In this document: positions 26,995 through 35,092 of the stretch, piece after piece
How positions within the stretch are numbered: position 1 is the first letter of the stretch
Layout: every line of letters starts with the position of its first letter
NCBI RefSeq assembly: GCF_000719265.1
Contig: NZ_JOFL01000011.1
Coordinates: forward strand, 310,001-374,000
DNA from: Streptomyces roseoverticillatus
GTDB taxonomy: Bacteria > Actinomycetota > Actinomycetes > Streptomycetales > Streptomycetaceae
Length of the DNA: 64,000 nucleotides
Reading direction: 5' to 3'
Position numbers and translations under genes: made by a program
The notes under the pieces: model-generated
What the model was told of the DNA's origin: nothing
The model's database searches: none
Seen by the model: the letters and a program-made list of their open reading frames with translations, nothing else

Positions 26995-28572
26995 ATGAGC
27001 GACTCCGCACCGGAACCCGCGCCCGGGCCCGGCCCCGAGCCGCCCCCGCCGGCGCGGGCAGCGGGAACGGGGCGGGCGCCCGCCGGCAGCGGTCCCGCGG
27101 TGCGCATGGGCACCGCCACGGGGCGTGCGGTGCTGCTGACCGCCGTGCTGGGCTCGGGCATGGCGATGCTCGACAGCACCGTCGTCAACGTCGCCCTGCC
27201 GCACATCGGCCGGGACCTCAACGCCGACCTGGCGGTCCTGCAGTGGACCGTCAACGCGTACATGCTCACCCTCGCGGGCCTGATTCTGCTGGGCGGCGCG
27301 CTCGGCGACCGCTACGGCCGGCGGCGGGTCTTCGTGATCGGCGTGGTGTGGTTCGCGCTCGCCTCGCTGCTGTGCGGGATCGCCCCGAACGCCGGGGTGC
27401 TCATCGCCGCCCGCGCCCTCCAGGGCATCGGCGGGGCCCTGCTCACGCCCGGCTCGCTCGCCCTCATCCAGGCCGTCTTCCGCGAGGAGGACCGGGCCGC
27501 CGCCGTCGGCGCCTGGTCCGGCCTGGGCGGGGTGGCCACGGCGATCGGGCCGTTCGTGGGCGGCTGGCTGGTGGACGGCCCCGGCTGGCGCTGGGTGTTC
27601 CTCATCAACCTGCCGCTGGCGGCGGTGTGCGTCCCGGTGGCCCTGAAGTACGTACCGGAGACGCGCGACCCCGGCGCGGGCGGGCGGTTCGACGTCCTCG
27701 GCGCGACCCTCGGCGCGCTCGCCCTGGGCGCCGTGACGTACGCCCTGATCGCCGCCCCCGACAAGGGCGTCTCGCCGTGGGTGATCGGCCCCGCCGTCGC
27801 GGGCGTCCTGCTGGGCATCGCCTTCTGCCGGGTGGAGGCCCGCAGACCCGACCCGATGCTGCCGCTGGGGATCTTCTCCAACCGCCTGTTCTCGTCGATC
27901 AACGCGGTGACGGTGTGCGTCTACGCGGCCTTCAGCGGCTTCTTCTTCCTCTCGGTGCTGCAACTGCAGGTCGTGGTGGGCTGGTCGGCGCTCGTGGCCG
28001 GCACGGCCCTGCTGCCCACGACGGTGCTGATGCTGCTGCTGTCGGCCCGCTCCGGGGAACTCGCCCAGCGGATCGGCCCGCGCCTGCCCCTCACGATCGG
28101 GCCGCTGCTGTGCGCCGCGGGCATGCTGCTGATGGTCCGCGTCGACCGCGGCGCCTCGTACTGGGCGGACGTCCTGCCCGCGCTCGTCGTCCTGGGAATG
28201 GGCATGACGGCCCTCGTCGCCCCGCTCACCGCGACCGTCCTCGCCTCCGTGGACGTGGCCCGCGCCGGCCTGGCCAGCGGCATCAACAACGCGGCCGCCC
28301 GCGCCGCCGGCCTGATCGCGGTGGCCGCGCTGCCGCTGCTGGTCGGCATGGGCCCGGACGCTTACCGCGACCCCGCGGCGTTCTCGCGGGCCTTCAGCAG
28401 CGCGATGTACTGGTGCGCGGGCTCCCTGGTGCTGGGCGCGCTCCTGGCCTGGTTCACGGTCGGGGTGACGTGCCTGCGCGCCCGCAAGCCCACGGGCGAG
28501 GAGCCCAGCCACCCGGAGACCACGTACCACTGCGGGATGGCGTCCCCGCCGCTGGACCCGGGCGACGCCTGA
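26995..28572 (+). CDS. MFS exporter, DHA2 (14-TM) family
   Basis: 525 residues from ATG 26995. A Pro/Gly-rich cytoplasmic start (1-40) precedes about 14 hydrophobic segments. Family marks: MLDSTVVNVALPHIGRDL in TM1 (motif D1), GGALGDRYGRRRVF (motif A) and ARALQGIGGALLTPGSLALI (motif C-like antiporter region). DHA2 members export drugs or metabolites with proton antiport in the cytoplasmic membrane; the substrate is unknown. It is a single gene after the fba terminator. Confidence 0.88.
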   Translation: MSDSAPEPAPGPGPEPPPPARAAGTGRAPAGSGPAVRMGTATGRAVLLTAVLGSGMAMLDSTVVNVALPHIGRDLNADLAVLQWTVNAYMLTLAGLILLGGALGDRYGRRRVFVIGVVWFALASLLCGIAPNAGVLIAARALQGIGGALLTPGSLALIQAVFREEDRAAAVGAWSGLGGVATAIGPFVGGWLVDGPGWRWVFLINLPLAAVCVPVALKYVPETRDPGAGGRFDVLGATLGALALGAVTYALIAAPDKGVSPWVIGPAVAGVLLGIAFCRVEARRPDPMLPLGIFSNRLFSSINAVTVCVYAAFSGFFFLSVLQLQVVVGWSALVAGTALLPTTVLMLLLSARSGELAQRIGPRLPLTIGPLLCAAGMLLMVRVDRGASYWADVLPALVVLGMGMTALVAPLTATVLASVDVARAGLASGINNAAARAAGLIAVAALPLLVGMGPDAYRDPAAFSRAFSSAMYWCAGSLVLGALLAWFTVGVTCLRARKPTGEEPSHPETTYHCGMASPPLDPGDA

Positions 28573-28692
28573 GGCCCTCGCGCGCCGGTCACCCGCCCTG
28601 CCCGGAATCGCCGGGTCCGCCCTGCCCGCAATCGGTGACGGGCGGTTCCGGCACCTGCCCAGGCAGCAGGGCGACAAGGCAAACTGGAGCTC

Positions 28693-29106
28693 ATGTCCAT
28701 TCACGAGAACCTGCTCGGGGGCCCGCCCCCGACCCACCTGCCCGACGACCCGGAGCCGCGTGAGCTGCTCGCCTCCGGAGCAGCCCCCTCCGAGGTCGCC
28801 GCGAAGTACCCCGCTTCGTCGCTCGCCTGGGCCCAGCTCGCCGACGAGGCGTTCGAGGGCGGCCGGGTCGTCGAGTCCTACGCCTACGCCCGCACCGGCT
28901 ACCACCGCGGCCTCGACGCGCTGCGCCGCAGCGGCTGGAAGGGCCACGGCCCGGTGCCCTTCGAGCACGAGCCGAACCGGGGCTTCCTGCGCGCCCTGCA
29001 CGCCCTCGCGCGCGCCGCGCAGGCCATCGGCGAGCAGGAGGAGTACGAGCGCTGCTCCACCTTCCTGCGCGACAGCTCGCCCACGGCGGCCGACACCCTG
29101 GGCTGA
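28693..29106 (+). CDS. DUF3151 family protein
   Basis: 137 residues, helical and TPR-like: SSLAWAQLADEAFEGGRVVESYAYARTGYHRGLDALRRSGWKG resembles two helix-turn-helix repeat units, followed by RGFLRALHALARAAQAIGEQ. It matches DUF3151, conserved in actinobacteria and often located near fba. Cytoplasmic; function unknown. It ends in a strong terminator. Upstream (28573-28692) a near-identical 18-bp sequence CCGCCCTGCCCGSAATCG occurs twice. Confidence 0.82.
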   Translation: MSIHENLLGGPPPTHLPDDPEPRELLASGAAPSEVAAKYPASSLAWAQLADEAFEGGRVVESYAYARTGYHRGLDALRRSGWKGHGPVPFEHEPNRGFLRALHALARAAQAIGEQEEYERCSTFLRDSSPTAADTLG

Positions 29107-29130
29107 GCCGGACCGAGCTGAACGACCGAC

Positions 29131-29161
29131 CGGAGCGCCCCGCCTCGTGCGGGGCGCTCCG
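29131..29161. terminator. Bidirectional hairpin terminator
   Basis: Perfect 13-bp stem (29131-29143 with 29149-29161) and a 5-base loop between convergent DUF3151 and the small-gene operon on the minus strand; it probably serves both. Confidence 0.8.
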
Positions 29162-29190
29162 GCCGGTCTGTGGTCCTGCTGCGGGATGCC

Positions 29191-29379
29191 TCAGACGGGG
29201 CTGATCCCGGCTTGAGCCTTGATGGTGTCCACGGCTTCACTGGTGAGAAGACGAAGCGGCACGACGGTCCACCGGTCGCCCTTGCGCATGATCACGGCTT
29301 TACCGTCCTTGGTGCGCCCGATATGGACGAATCCATGGTCGCGCCGGAGATCTCTGACCAAGTGCTCGCCGTGGATCAT
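29191..29379 (-). CDS. Small hypothetical protein (62 aa)
   Basis: Sequence begins MIHGEHLVRDLRRDHGFVHI and contains GKAVIMRKGDRWTVVPLRLL, a basic beta-rich pattern. AAGGGAAG, which is the end of the preceding gene, forms its ribosome site 6 bases before the ATG, so it is translationally coupled. It is third in a minus-strand operon facing away from the XRE/DUF397 pair. Not recognised; the neighbourhood suggests a Streptomyces-specific regulatory module. Confidence 0.65.
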   Translation of the reverse strand: MIHGEHLVRDLRRDHGFVHIGRTKDGKAVIMRKGDRWTVVPLRLLTSEAVDTIKAQAGISPV

Positions 29380-29382
29380 GCG

Positions 29383-29514
29383 CTACTTCCCTTCGCGCTC
29401 CTCATCGTCGGCCATGCTGCTGTAGACGTTACCGTTCTGAGAGACCCGCGTATCGGGGTCGGTGACCTGGTCCTGGTTCTCGTTCGGGTCCCACTCGTCG
29501 TCCTTCTTCCCCAT
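29383..29514 (-). CDS. Very small acidic protein (43 aa)
   Basis: Begins MGKKDDEWDPNENQDQVTDP and is highly charged, probably disordered. The start at 29514 has GAAGGAG 9 bases upstream. It overlaps the end of the preceding gene in another frame and ends 3 bases before the next start. Its small size and disorder are like those of partner proteins in XRE/DUF397-type loci, but there is no recognised family. Confidence 0.6.
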   Translation of the reverse strand: MGKKDDEWDPNENQDQVTDPDTRVSQNGNVYSSMADDEEREGK

Positions 29515-29710
29515 GTTCACGCGCTCCTTCGATCTTGTGGTGCCACCGCGCTTGGTGCTTGTCCCGCACTGCGTTGTACTCGGTCGCGGCTTGCGCGTCG
29601 CCGCGTCTCTCGGCGCCCCTGATGACACGGGCCAGGAGGCGGCACACCGGGCACTCCTCCGGCGTCGGGCAGAGAGGCGGGCCGCTTGAGTGCGGCACAG
29701 CAACCGTCAT
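29429..29710 (-). CDS. Small Cys-containing hypothetical protein (93 aa)
   Basis: First gene of the minus-strand operon, with GGAGG 10 bases before the ATG. Cys14, Cys20 and Cys23 (CPTPEECPVC) may bind a metal; a helical segment RLLARVIRGAERRGDAQAAT follows. The last third overlaps the 43-residue gene in a different frame and is basic and low in complexity, so the true end is less certain. Divergent from the XRE regulator. Function unknown. Confidence 0.5.
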   Translation of the reverse strand: MTVAVPHSSGPPLCPTPEECPVCRLLARVIRGAERRGDAQAATEYNAVRDKHQARWHHKIEGAREHGEEGRRVGPEREPGPGHRPRYAGLSER

Positions 29711-29802
29711 TTTGTTCGATCCTCCGCGTGTCCCGCCCCGAACGGGTGGGCATCAACTGTGAGCCCCAGAATCCACCGCCGTGGTGCCGCGGAGAAGACT
29801 AT

Positions 29803-29824
29803 TTTGGATGCCAAACGCCTTTGG
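29803..29824. promoter_or_regulatory. Palindrome plus half-site between small-gene operon and XRE gene
   Basis: TTTGG-ATG-CCAAA at 29803-29815 is a perfect inverted repeat; a further TTTGGAATGC half-site begins at 29820. It sits in the divergent gap 20 bases before the XRE start, a natural place for autoregulation. Confidence 0.5.
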
Positions 29825-29843
29825 AATGCGGGGGGTTGGATGC

Positions 29844-30782
29844 ATGGGTGAGAGGTACGAGTCACCAGTTGTGACCTTCGGCGAGGAGATCAAACACGCG
29901 CGCGAATCGCGGGGATGGTCCCAGGCGAAGCTGGCGGGAGAGCTGCACTTCCAGCAGCCCTATGTCAGTAAGGTCGAGACGGGGCGGCAGATCGCGTCCG
30001 CGCAGTTCGCTGAGCAGTGTGACGTGGTGTTCGGCACGCCCGGGATCTACGCGCGGATGCGGCGCAGGGCGGCCGACTGGGGCAATCCCGTCTGGTTCAT
30101 CCCCTATCTGGAACTTGAGCGTGAGGCCGAGGCGATCTGCGGCTACTCAACCCTCTTCGTCATGGGCCTACTGCAGACGCCGGAGTATGCCGAAGCTGTT
30201 TATCGTGCCGCGCATCCGGAGGAGAGCGCAGTGCAAATCGCGCAGCGCGTAGAGGGCCGAATGCGGCGCAAGGAGCTGTTCGCCGACTCCAATCCACCGT
30301 CATTGTGGGTGATCCTGCACGAGGCGGTCCTGTGGTCCGGCGTGGGTGGGCCGGATGTCATGCGGGGACAGCTGGCGCATCTCGTAGTAGCAGCAGAGTC
30401 CCCGCACATCGACCTGCAAGTGTTCCCGGCCGGTGCGGGCACTCCCCCTCGCGGGACACCGTTTATCGTGCTGACGCGACGGGACGGGAGTGAAGTCCTG
30501 TACACGGATAACTACACGTGGGGGCAGGTGGAGGACTCCGCGGAAGTGGTCACCAAATGGCGGGCAGCGTACGAGCATCTGCGCGCCGACGCCCTCCCGC
30601 GCGATGACTCCGTCTCCCTCATCCGCCATGCGATGGAGGCGTATACCCATGAGAATCAGCGACATCCGCAACGCGATATGGGCGAAGTCCAGTTACAGCG
30701 AAGGCGAAGGGGAGTGCGTCGAATGGGCCCCCGTCCTCGCCTCGTCCGGCCTCGTTCCCGTCCGGGACAGCAAGAACCCTGA
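29844..30782 (+). CDS. XRE-type regulator with DUF5753 domain (WhiJ-like)
   Basis: 312 residues from ATG 29844 (MGERYESPVVTF); the open frame extends upstream but the palindromic promoter region lies there. N-terminal helix-turn-helix: TFGEEIKHARESRGWSQAKL, then HFQQPYVSKVETGRQ. The C-terminal DUF5753 domain runs from about 80 to 260 (FVMGLLQTPEYAEAV, PFIVLTRRDGSEVLYTDN). Such proteins pair with DUF397 partners in Streptomyces development and antibiotic control. The normal family end is near SLIRHAMEAY. The last 44 residues are Arg-rich and read through the DUF397 gene in another frame, so the stop has probably been lost by mutation. Confidence 0.85.
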   Translation: MGERYESPVVTFGEEIKHARESRGWSQAKLAGELHFQQPYVSKVETGRQIASAQFAEQCDVVFGTPGIYARMRRRAADWGNPVWFIPYLELEREAEAICGYSTLFVMGLLQTPEYAEAVYRAAHPEESAVQIAQRVEGRMRRKELFADSNPPSLWVILHEAVLWSGVGGPDVMRGQLAHLVVAAESPHIDLQVFPAGAGTPPRGTPFIVLTRRDGSEVLYTDNYTWGQVEDSAEVVTKWRAAYEHLRADALPRDDSVSLIRHAMEAYTHENQRHPQRDMGEVQLQRRRRGVRRMGPRPRLVRPRSRPGQQEP

Positions 30783-30864
30783 CGGCCCGGTCATAGCCGT
30801 CTCGGCCGCAGCGTGGTCCACGTTCATAACGACCCTTGCCGTCAGCACCCATCGGCCCGGATGA
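30649..30864 (+). CDS. DUF397 protein
   Basis: 71 residues from ATG 30649 (MRISDIRNAIWAKSSYSEGE). The family pattern is complete: WAKSSYS, ECVEWAP, VRDSKNPDGPVIAVS and AWSTF. DUF397 proteins are small partners of the WhiJ-type XRE regulators. It overlaps the end of the XRE frame by 134 bases in a different phase, an unusually long overlap for this pair, which normally meets at ATGA. Confidence 0.88.
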   Translation: MRISDIRNAIWAKSSYSEGEGECVEWAPVLASSGLVPVRDSKNPDGPVIAVSAAAWSTFITTLAVSTHRPG

Positions 30865-30912
30865 TCGCCGCAGTGGCCCGGCGAACCCGGGAGCGACGGC
30901 AGGGGAGACGAG

Positions 30913-31740
30913 ATGACTTCCGACCCACAGGACACCGCACCCAACCTGCACTTCACCGGCACCACCCCGTACGAGGACTATGTGCGGGCGTCCCTGCTCA
31001 GCAGCCTTCAGGAGCCGCTCTCCGAGGATCCCGGGGAGATGTCCTTCCTCGTCACCACGCAGGTGATGGAGCTCTGGTTCAGAGTCATCGTGCACGAATG
31101 GGAGACCGCCGCGCGCGCCCTGCGCGAGGACGACCTGCCGGTGGCGATGGCCGCCCTGAAGCGCTCCACGTACGAGTTGCAGTCCCTCAACGCCAGTTGG
31201 GAGCCGCTGGCGCACCTCACCCCGGCCCAGTTCAACGCCTTCCGCTCCGCCCTGGGGGACGCGTCCGGCTTCCAGTCGGCCATGCACCGGCGGCTGGAGT
31301 TCCTCCTCGGCGACAAGTCCGCGGCCATGCTCGTGCCGCACCAGGGCGCGCCGCAGATCCACGCCGAGCTGGAGAAGGCGCTGTACGCACCCAGCCTGTA
31401 CGACGAGGTGCTGCGCCATCTCGCGCGCCGCGGCCATGCGATACCCGCGGCCGTCCTCGACCGCGATGTCTCCGAGCGGTACGCCGCCGACCCGGCGGTC
31501 GAGGCGGTCTGGGAGCGGATATACGCCGGGGACCAGGGCAGTGAGGAGTGCCGCCTGGGGGAGGCGCTGACGGAGGTCGCGGAGCTCGTCTGGCGCTGGC
31601 GCAACGACCACTTGGTGGCCACGCGCCGGGCCATGGGCGCGAAGGTGGGCACCGGCGGCTCGCCGGGGGTCGCCTGGCTGGAGAAGCGGGCCACGAAGAA
31701 CGTGTTCCCCGAACTGTGGACGGCGCGCAGCCGTGTCTGA
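30913..31740 (+). CDS. kynA: Tryptophan 2,3-dioxygenase
   Basis: 275 residues; heme enzyme opening tryptophan to N-formylkynurenine. Family marks: LVTTQVMELWFRVIVHEW (47-63), the proximal heme ligand H233 in WRWRNDHLVATRRAMG and the GTGGSPG loop (247-252). The distal-side His of the usual THQ(x)ELW motif is Thr49 here, an unusual exchange also absent in IDO enzymes. It is first gene of a three-gene operon: kynureninase overlaps its end by 8 bases. Upstream GACGGCAGGGGAGACGAG includes GGGGAG. Confidence 0.9.
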   Translation: MTSDPQDTAPNLHFTGTTPYEDYVRASLLSSLQEPLSEDPGEMSFLVTTQVMELWFRVIVHEWETAARALREDDLPVAMAALKRSTYELQSLNASWEPLAHLTPAQFNAFRSALGDASGFQSAMHRRLEFLLGDKSAAMLVPHQGAPQIHAELEKALYAPSLYDEVLRHLARRGHAIPAAVLDRDVSERYAADPAVEAVWERIYAGDQGSEECRLGEALTEVAELVWRWRNDHLVATRRAMGAKVGTGGSPGVAWLEKRATKNVFPELWTARSRV

Positions 31741-32953
31741 GGCGGTCCTGGTCAAGGAAGCCGCCGCTCTCGACGCCGCCGACGGACTGGCTGCCAAGCG
31801 CGCCGAGTTCGACCTTGACGACGACATCGTCTACCTCGACGGGAACTCCCTGGGCGCCCCGCCGCGCGGCGTCGCCGGCCGCCTCGCCGACGTGGTCGGC
31901 CGCGAGTGGGGGCGCCTGGGCATCCGCTCCTGGGAGGAGTCCGGCTGGTGGACGGCCCCGGAGCGCGTCGGCGACCGCCTCGGCCGGCTGGTCGGCGCCG
32001 CCCCGGGGCAGGTCGTCGCCGGCGACTCCACGAGCGTCAACGTCTTCAAGGCCGTGGTGGCGGCGATCCGCCTGGCGGACACGGCATCGCGGGACGAAGT
32101 GCTCGTGGACGCCGCCACCTTCCCCACTGACGGCTACATCGCCCGCTCCGCCGCCCGCATGACCGGCTGCCGGATCCGCGCCGTCGCCGCGGCGGACATG
32201 GCCCGCGAGGCCGGTCCCCGCACGGCCGTCGCCCTCGTCAACCACGTCGACTACCGCACGGGCCGCCTCCACGACCTGCTCGGCACCACGGCCGCCCTCC
32301 GTGCCGCCGGCGCGCGCACCGTGTGGGACCTGTGCCACAGCGCGGGCGCCCTGCCCGTCCGGCTCGACGCCGACGGGGCGGACTTCGCGGTCGGCTGCAC
32401 GTACAAGTACCTGAACGGCGGCCCCGGCGCGCCCGCCTTCCTCTACGTGCGCCGCGCCCTGCAGGACCGCTTCGACTCACCGCTCCCCGGCTGGAACTCC
32501 CACGCCGATCCCTTTTCCATGGACCCCGCCTACGCCCCCGCCGGCGGCGCGGTCCGCGGCCGCGTCGGCACCCCGGAGATCCTCTCCCTCCTCGCCCTCG
32601 ACGCCGCGCTCGGCGTCTGGGACGGCGTGGACCTCGCGGCCGTCCGCGCCAAGAGCCTCGCCCTCACGGACTTCTTCCTGCGCTGCGCCGCCGCGTACGT
32701 GCCGGAGGGCCGCGTCGCGTCCGTGACGCCGGAGGCGCACGGCGAGCGGGGCAGCCAGGTGTCGCTGCGGTACGGGCCCGGAGCCGGTGAGGTCATGGCG
32801 GAGCTCATCCGCCGCGGTGTCGTCGGCGACTTCCGGCGCCCGGACATCCTCCGGTTCGGCTTCACGCCGCTCTACACGCGCTTCGCGGATGCGGAACGGG
32901 CCGCGCGCGTGCTCGGCGAGGCCATCGGAGCGATGGAAGAGGCCCGGCGGTGA
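31733..32953 (+). CDS. kynU: Kynureninase
   Basis: 406-residue PLP enzyme that cleaves kynurenine to anthranilate and alanine. The GTG at 31733 lies inside the end of the dioxygenase gene. Marks: VYLDGNSLGAPPR (33-45), GDSTSVNVFK (97-106), the PLP-contacting D199 and H202 (VWDLCHSAG), K225 in GCTYKYLNGGPG as the Schiff-base lysine and a C-terminal DILRFGFTPLYTRF. No kynurenine monooxygenase lies nearby, so the route ends at anthranilate rather than at NAD. The next gene overlaps by 4 bases. Confidence 0.93.
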   Translation: MSEAVLVKEAAALDAADGLAAKRAEFDLDDDIVYLDGNSLGAPPRGVAGRLADVVGREWGRLGIRSWEESGWWTAPERVGDRLGRLVGAAPGQVVAGDSTSVNVFKAVVAAIRLADTASRDEVLVDAATFPTDGYIARSAARMTGCRIRAVAAADMAREAGPRTAVALVNHVDYRTGRLHDLLGTTAALRAAGARTVWDLCHSAGALPVRLDADGADFAVGCTYKYLNGGPGAPAFLYVRRALQDRFDSPLPGWNSHADPFSMDPAYAPAGGAVRGRVGTPEILSLLALDAALGVWDGVDLAAVRAKSLALTDFFLRCAAAYVPEGRVASVTPEAHGERGSQVSLRYGPGAGEVMAELIRRGVVGDFRRPDILRFGFTPLYTRFADAERAARVLGEAIGAMEEARR

Positions 32954-33699
32954 CGGCCGAGGAGGACGCCCTGTTCGGCCTGCCCTACGCGCCGCCCGAC
33001 GCGACCGTGCCCTACGGCCCGCACCCCAGCCAGGTCGTCGACCTCCACCTCCCGGCCGGGCCGCCGGCCGGGATACGGGTGACGTTGCTGCACGGCGGGT
33101 TCTGGCGCGAGGCGTACGACCGCCGCCACCTCGCGCCCCTCGCGGCGGCACTGGCCGCGCAGGGTGTGGAGGTGACCCTCGCGGAGTACCGCCGCGTCGG
33201 GCCGGGCGGCGGCGGAGGCTGGCCGCAGACGTACGAGGACATCGTCCGCGCCGCGGCGATCCGCAGCGGCAGCGGCCCGGCCCGGCACGTGCTGGTGGGC
33301 CACTCCGCGGGCGGGCACCTCGCGCTGTGCGCGGCGAGCGAGGCCGCCGGCGTGGACGCCGTGATCGCCGTGGCTCCTGTGGCCGACCTCGCCCGGGCGC
33401 GGGAGCTGGGGCTGAGCGGAGGAGCTGTGGAGGAGTTCCTGGGCGGTGGGCACCACCCGGAGGCGGACCCGGTCCTGCGCCCGCCCGCCGGTGTCCGCGT
33501 GACCGTCCTCCATGGCGACGCGGACCCGGACGTCCCCCTGGAGCTGTCCCGGTCCTACGCGGCGGCCGCGGGGAGCAACGTGACGCTGCGGGTCCTCCCG
33601 GGCACCGGCCACTACGCCGCGATCACGCCGGGCACGGCGGCGTACGAGGCCCTGCTGGCCGCGCTGGGACGCCCCTCGGCCTCCCCCTGTCCGTCTTAA
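32950..33699 (+). CDS. Alpha/beta hydrolase, probable kynurenine formamidase
   Basis: 249 residues; GTG start overlapping the kynureninase stop. HGGFW (48-52) forms the oxyanion hole and GHSAGG (117-122) places the nucleophile at S119; an Asp in HGDADPD and a His in GTGHYAA complete the triad. The HGGxW plus GxSxGG layout is that of alpha/beta-type arylformamidases. Between dioxygenase and kynureninase chemistry exactly this step, N-formylkynurenine to kynurenine plus formate, is missing, so the assignment is strong by context. The unrelated KynB fold is not present. Confidence 0.85.
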   Translation: MTAEEDALFGLPYAPPDATVPYGPHPSQVVDLHLPAGPPAGIRVTLLHGGFWREAYDRRHLAPLAAALAAQGVEVTLAEYRRVGPGGGGGWPQTYEDIVRAAAIRSGSGPARHVLVGHSAGGHLALCAASEAAGVDAVIAVAPVADLARARELGLSGGAVEEFLGGGHHPEADPVLRPPAGVRVTVLHGDADPDVPLELSRSYAAAAGSNVTLRVLPGTGHYAAITPGTAAYEALLAALGRPSASPCPS

Positions 33700-33766
33700 G
33701 GAGGACCCCCGGAGATCCCCATTCATGGGGACGCCCTACGAAATCCGGTTGCCTACGGTTGATGGT

Positions 33767-35092
33767 GTGACCGACACCCATGACACCCACCCGGGCAACG
33801 AGCTGCGCATGGCGAAGACTGCCCTCCACAGGCTGCGCGAGGACCTCTTCACCGACGCCTTCGCGTTCCGCCCGCTGCCGCCGCTCCCCACCGAGCGCGG
33901 GTGGGTGCGCCGGCTGCCGGTGCGCGCCCGGCGGTACGCACGCTGGTTCCCGCACGGCGCCCTCACCCTCTTCGCGTGCTTCGTCACGCTCGCGACCGCC
34001 GAGCGCATAGGCGGCGTGTCCGGGCTCGGCTACGCGGGGCTGTTCGTCGGCGCACCGCTGATCATGACGATGCTCCGGCCGGTCGGCGCCTGGTGGCTCT
34101 CCCTGGGAGGGATGCTGTTCTCGGGCGTCTTCCTCAGCGGTTACGGCATGGGCGACTCGTCGGTCAACTTCGTCACGTACCTGATGGTCGTGCTGTTCGT
34201 GGCCCTGCGGACGCGGCCCCGCGTCGCGGTCGAGATGCTGGTGCTCACCGCCGCGTCCGGCATCTTCCTGACGTTCTTCCTCCAGGCCTTCCGCCCGTAC
34301 GGCGGCTACCCGGGCTCCGACCTCTTCGAGATGTTCGCCCTGTTCACGGTCGTGATGATCGCCGTGCTCTCCGTGCGCGGGCTGCGCGAGACCAAGCAGC
34401 AGGTCGCCGTGCAGACGGCCGTCACCGAGGTCGAGCGCTCCCGCCGCACCGTGCTGGAGGAGCGCACCACCATCGCCCGGGAGCTGCACGACGTCGTCGC
34501 GCACCACATGTCGGTCGTCGCCATCCAGGCGGAGGCCGCCCCGTACCGCGTCCAGGACACCCCGCCCGAGCTCGCGGCCGCGTTCCAGACGATCCGGGAG
34601 AACGCCGTGGCGGCGCTCACGGAGCTGCGCAGAATCCTCGGCGTCGTACGGTCGGAGAACCCCGACGCGTTCGCCGACCCGGAGGCCCCGCAGCCCACCC
34701 TGGAGGCCCTTCCCGCGCTGCTCGGCAACATCCGCTCGGCCGGGCTGGCCGTCGAGCACGTGACGACGGGCGCCGTGCGGCCGCTGCCGCAGGGCGTGGA
34801 GCTGTCGGCGTACCGGATCGTCCAGGAGGCGCTCAGCAACGTCCTGCGGCACGCCCCGGGCGCCGAGGCCCGCGTCGAGGTGAGCTACGTCCTGGGCGGC
34901 CTCGGCCTGCGCGTGGTCAACGGCGCGCCGAACCGGCTGGCGAAGCCCTCGCCCGGCGCCGGCCACGGCGTCCTCGGCATGCGCGAGCGCGTGGCGATGC
35001 TCGGCGGCGCGATGACGGCCGAGGCGACGGCGGACGGCGGCTACGAGGTCGCCGCGTTCCTCCCCGTGGAGCCGGGCGAGGCCGCCGCATGA
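33767..35092 (+). CDS. Histidine kinase, DesK-type (HisKA_3)
   Basis: 441 residues from GTG 33767, which follows a TACGGT -10 box without ribosome site; an upstream ATG (33725) would add 14 residues. About six membrane segments (residues about 45-200), then the dimerisation domain TTIARELHDVVAHHMSVVAI with the phospho-His, then HATPase_c with GVELSAYRIVQEALSNVLRH and GHGVLGMRERVAMLGG. It signals to the NarL-type regulator whose ATG overlaps its stop. Signal unknown; DesK relatives sense membrane state or cell-wall stress. Confidence 0.9.
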   Translation: MTDTHDTHPGNELRMAKTALHRLREDLFTDAFAFRPLPPLPTERGWVRRLPVRARRYARWFPHGALTLFACFVTLATAERIGGVSGLGYAGLFVGAPLIMTMLRPVGAWWLSLGGMLFSGVFLSGYGMGDSSVNFVTYLMVVLFVALRTRPRVAVEMLVLTAASGIFLTFFLQAFRPYGGYPGSDLFEMFALFTVVMIAVLSVRGLRETKQQVAVQTAVTEVERSRRTVLEERTTIARELHDVVAHHMSVVAIQAEAAPYRVQDTPPELAAAFQTIRENAVAALTELRRILGVVRSENPDAFADPEAPQPTLEALPALLGNIRSAGLAVEHVTTGAVRPLPQGVELSAYRIVQEALSNVLRHAPGAEARVEVSYVLGGLGLRVVNGAPNRLAKPSPGAGHGVLGMRERVAMLGGAMTAEATADGGYEVAAFLPVEPGEAAA

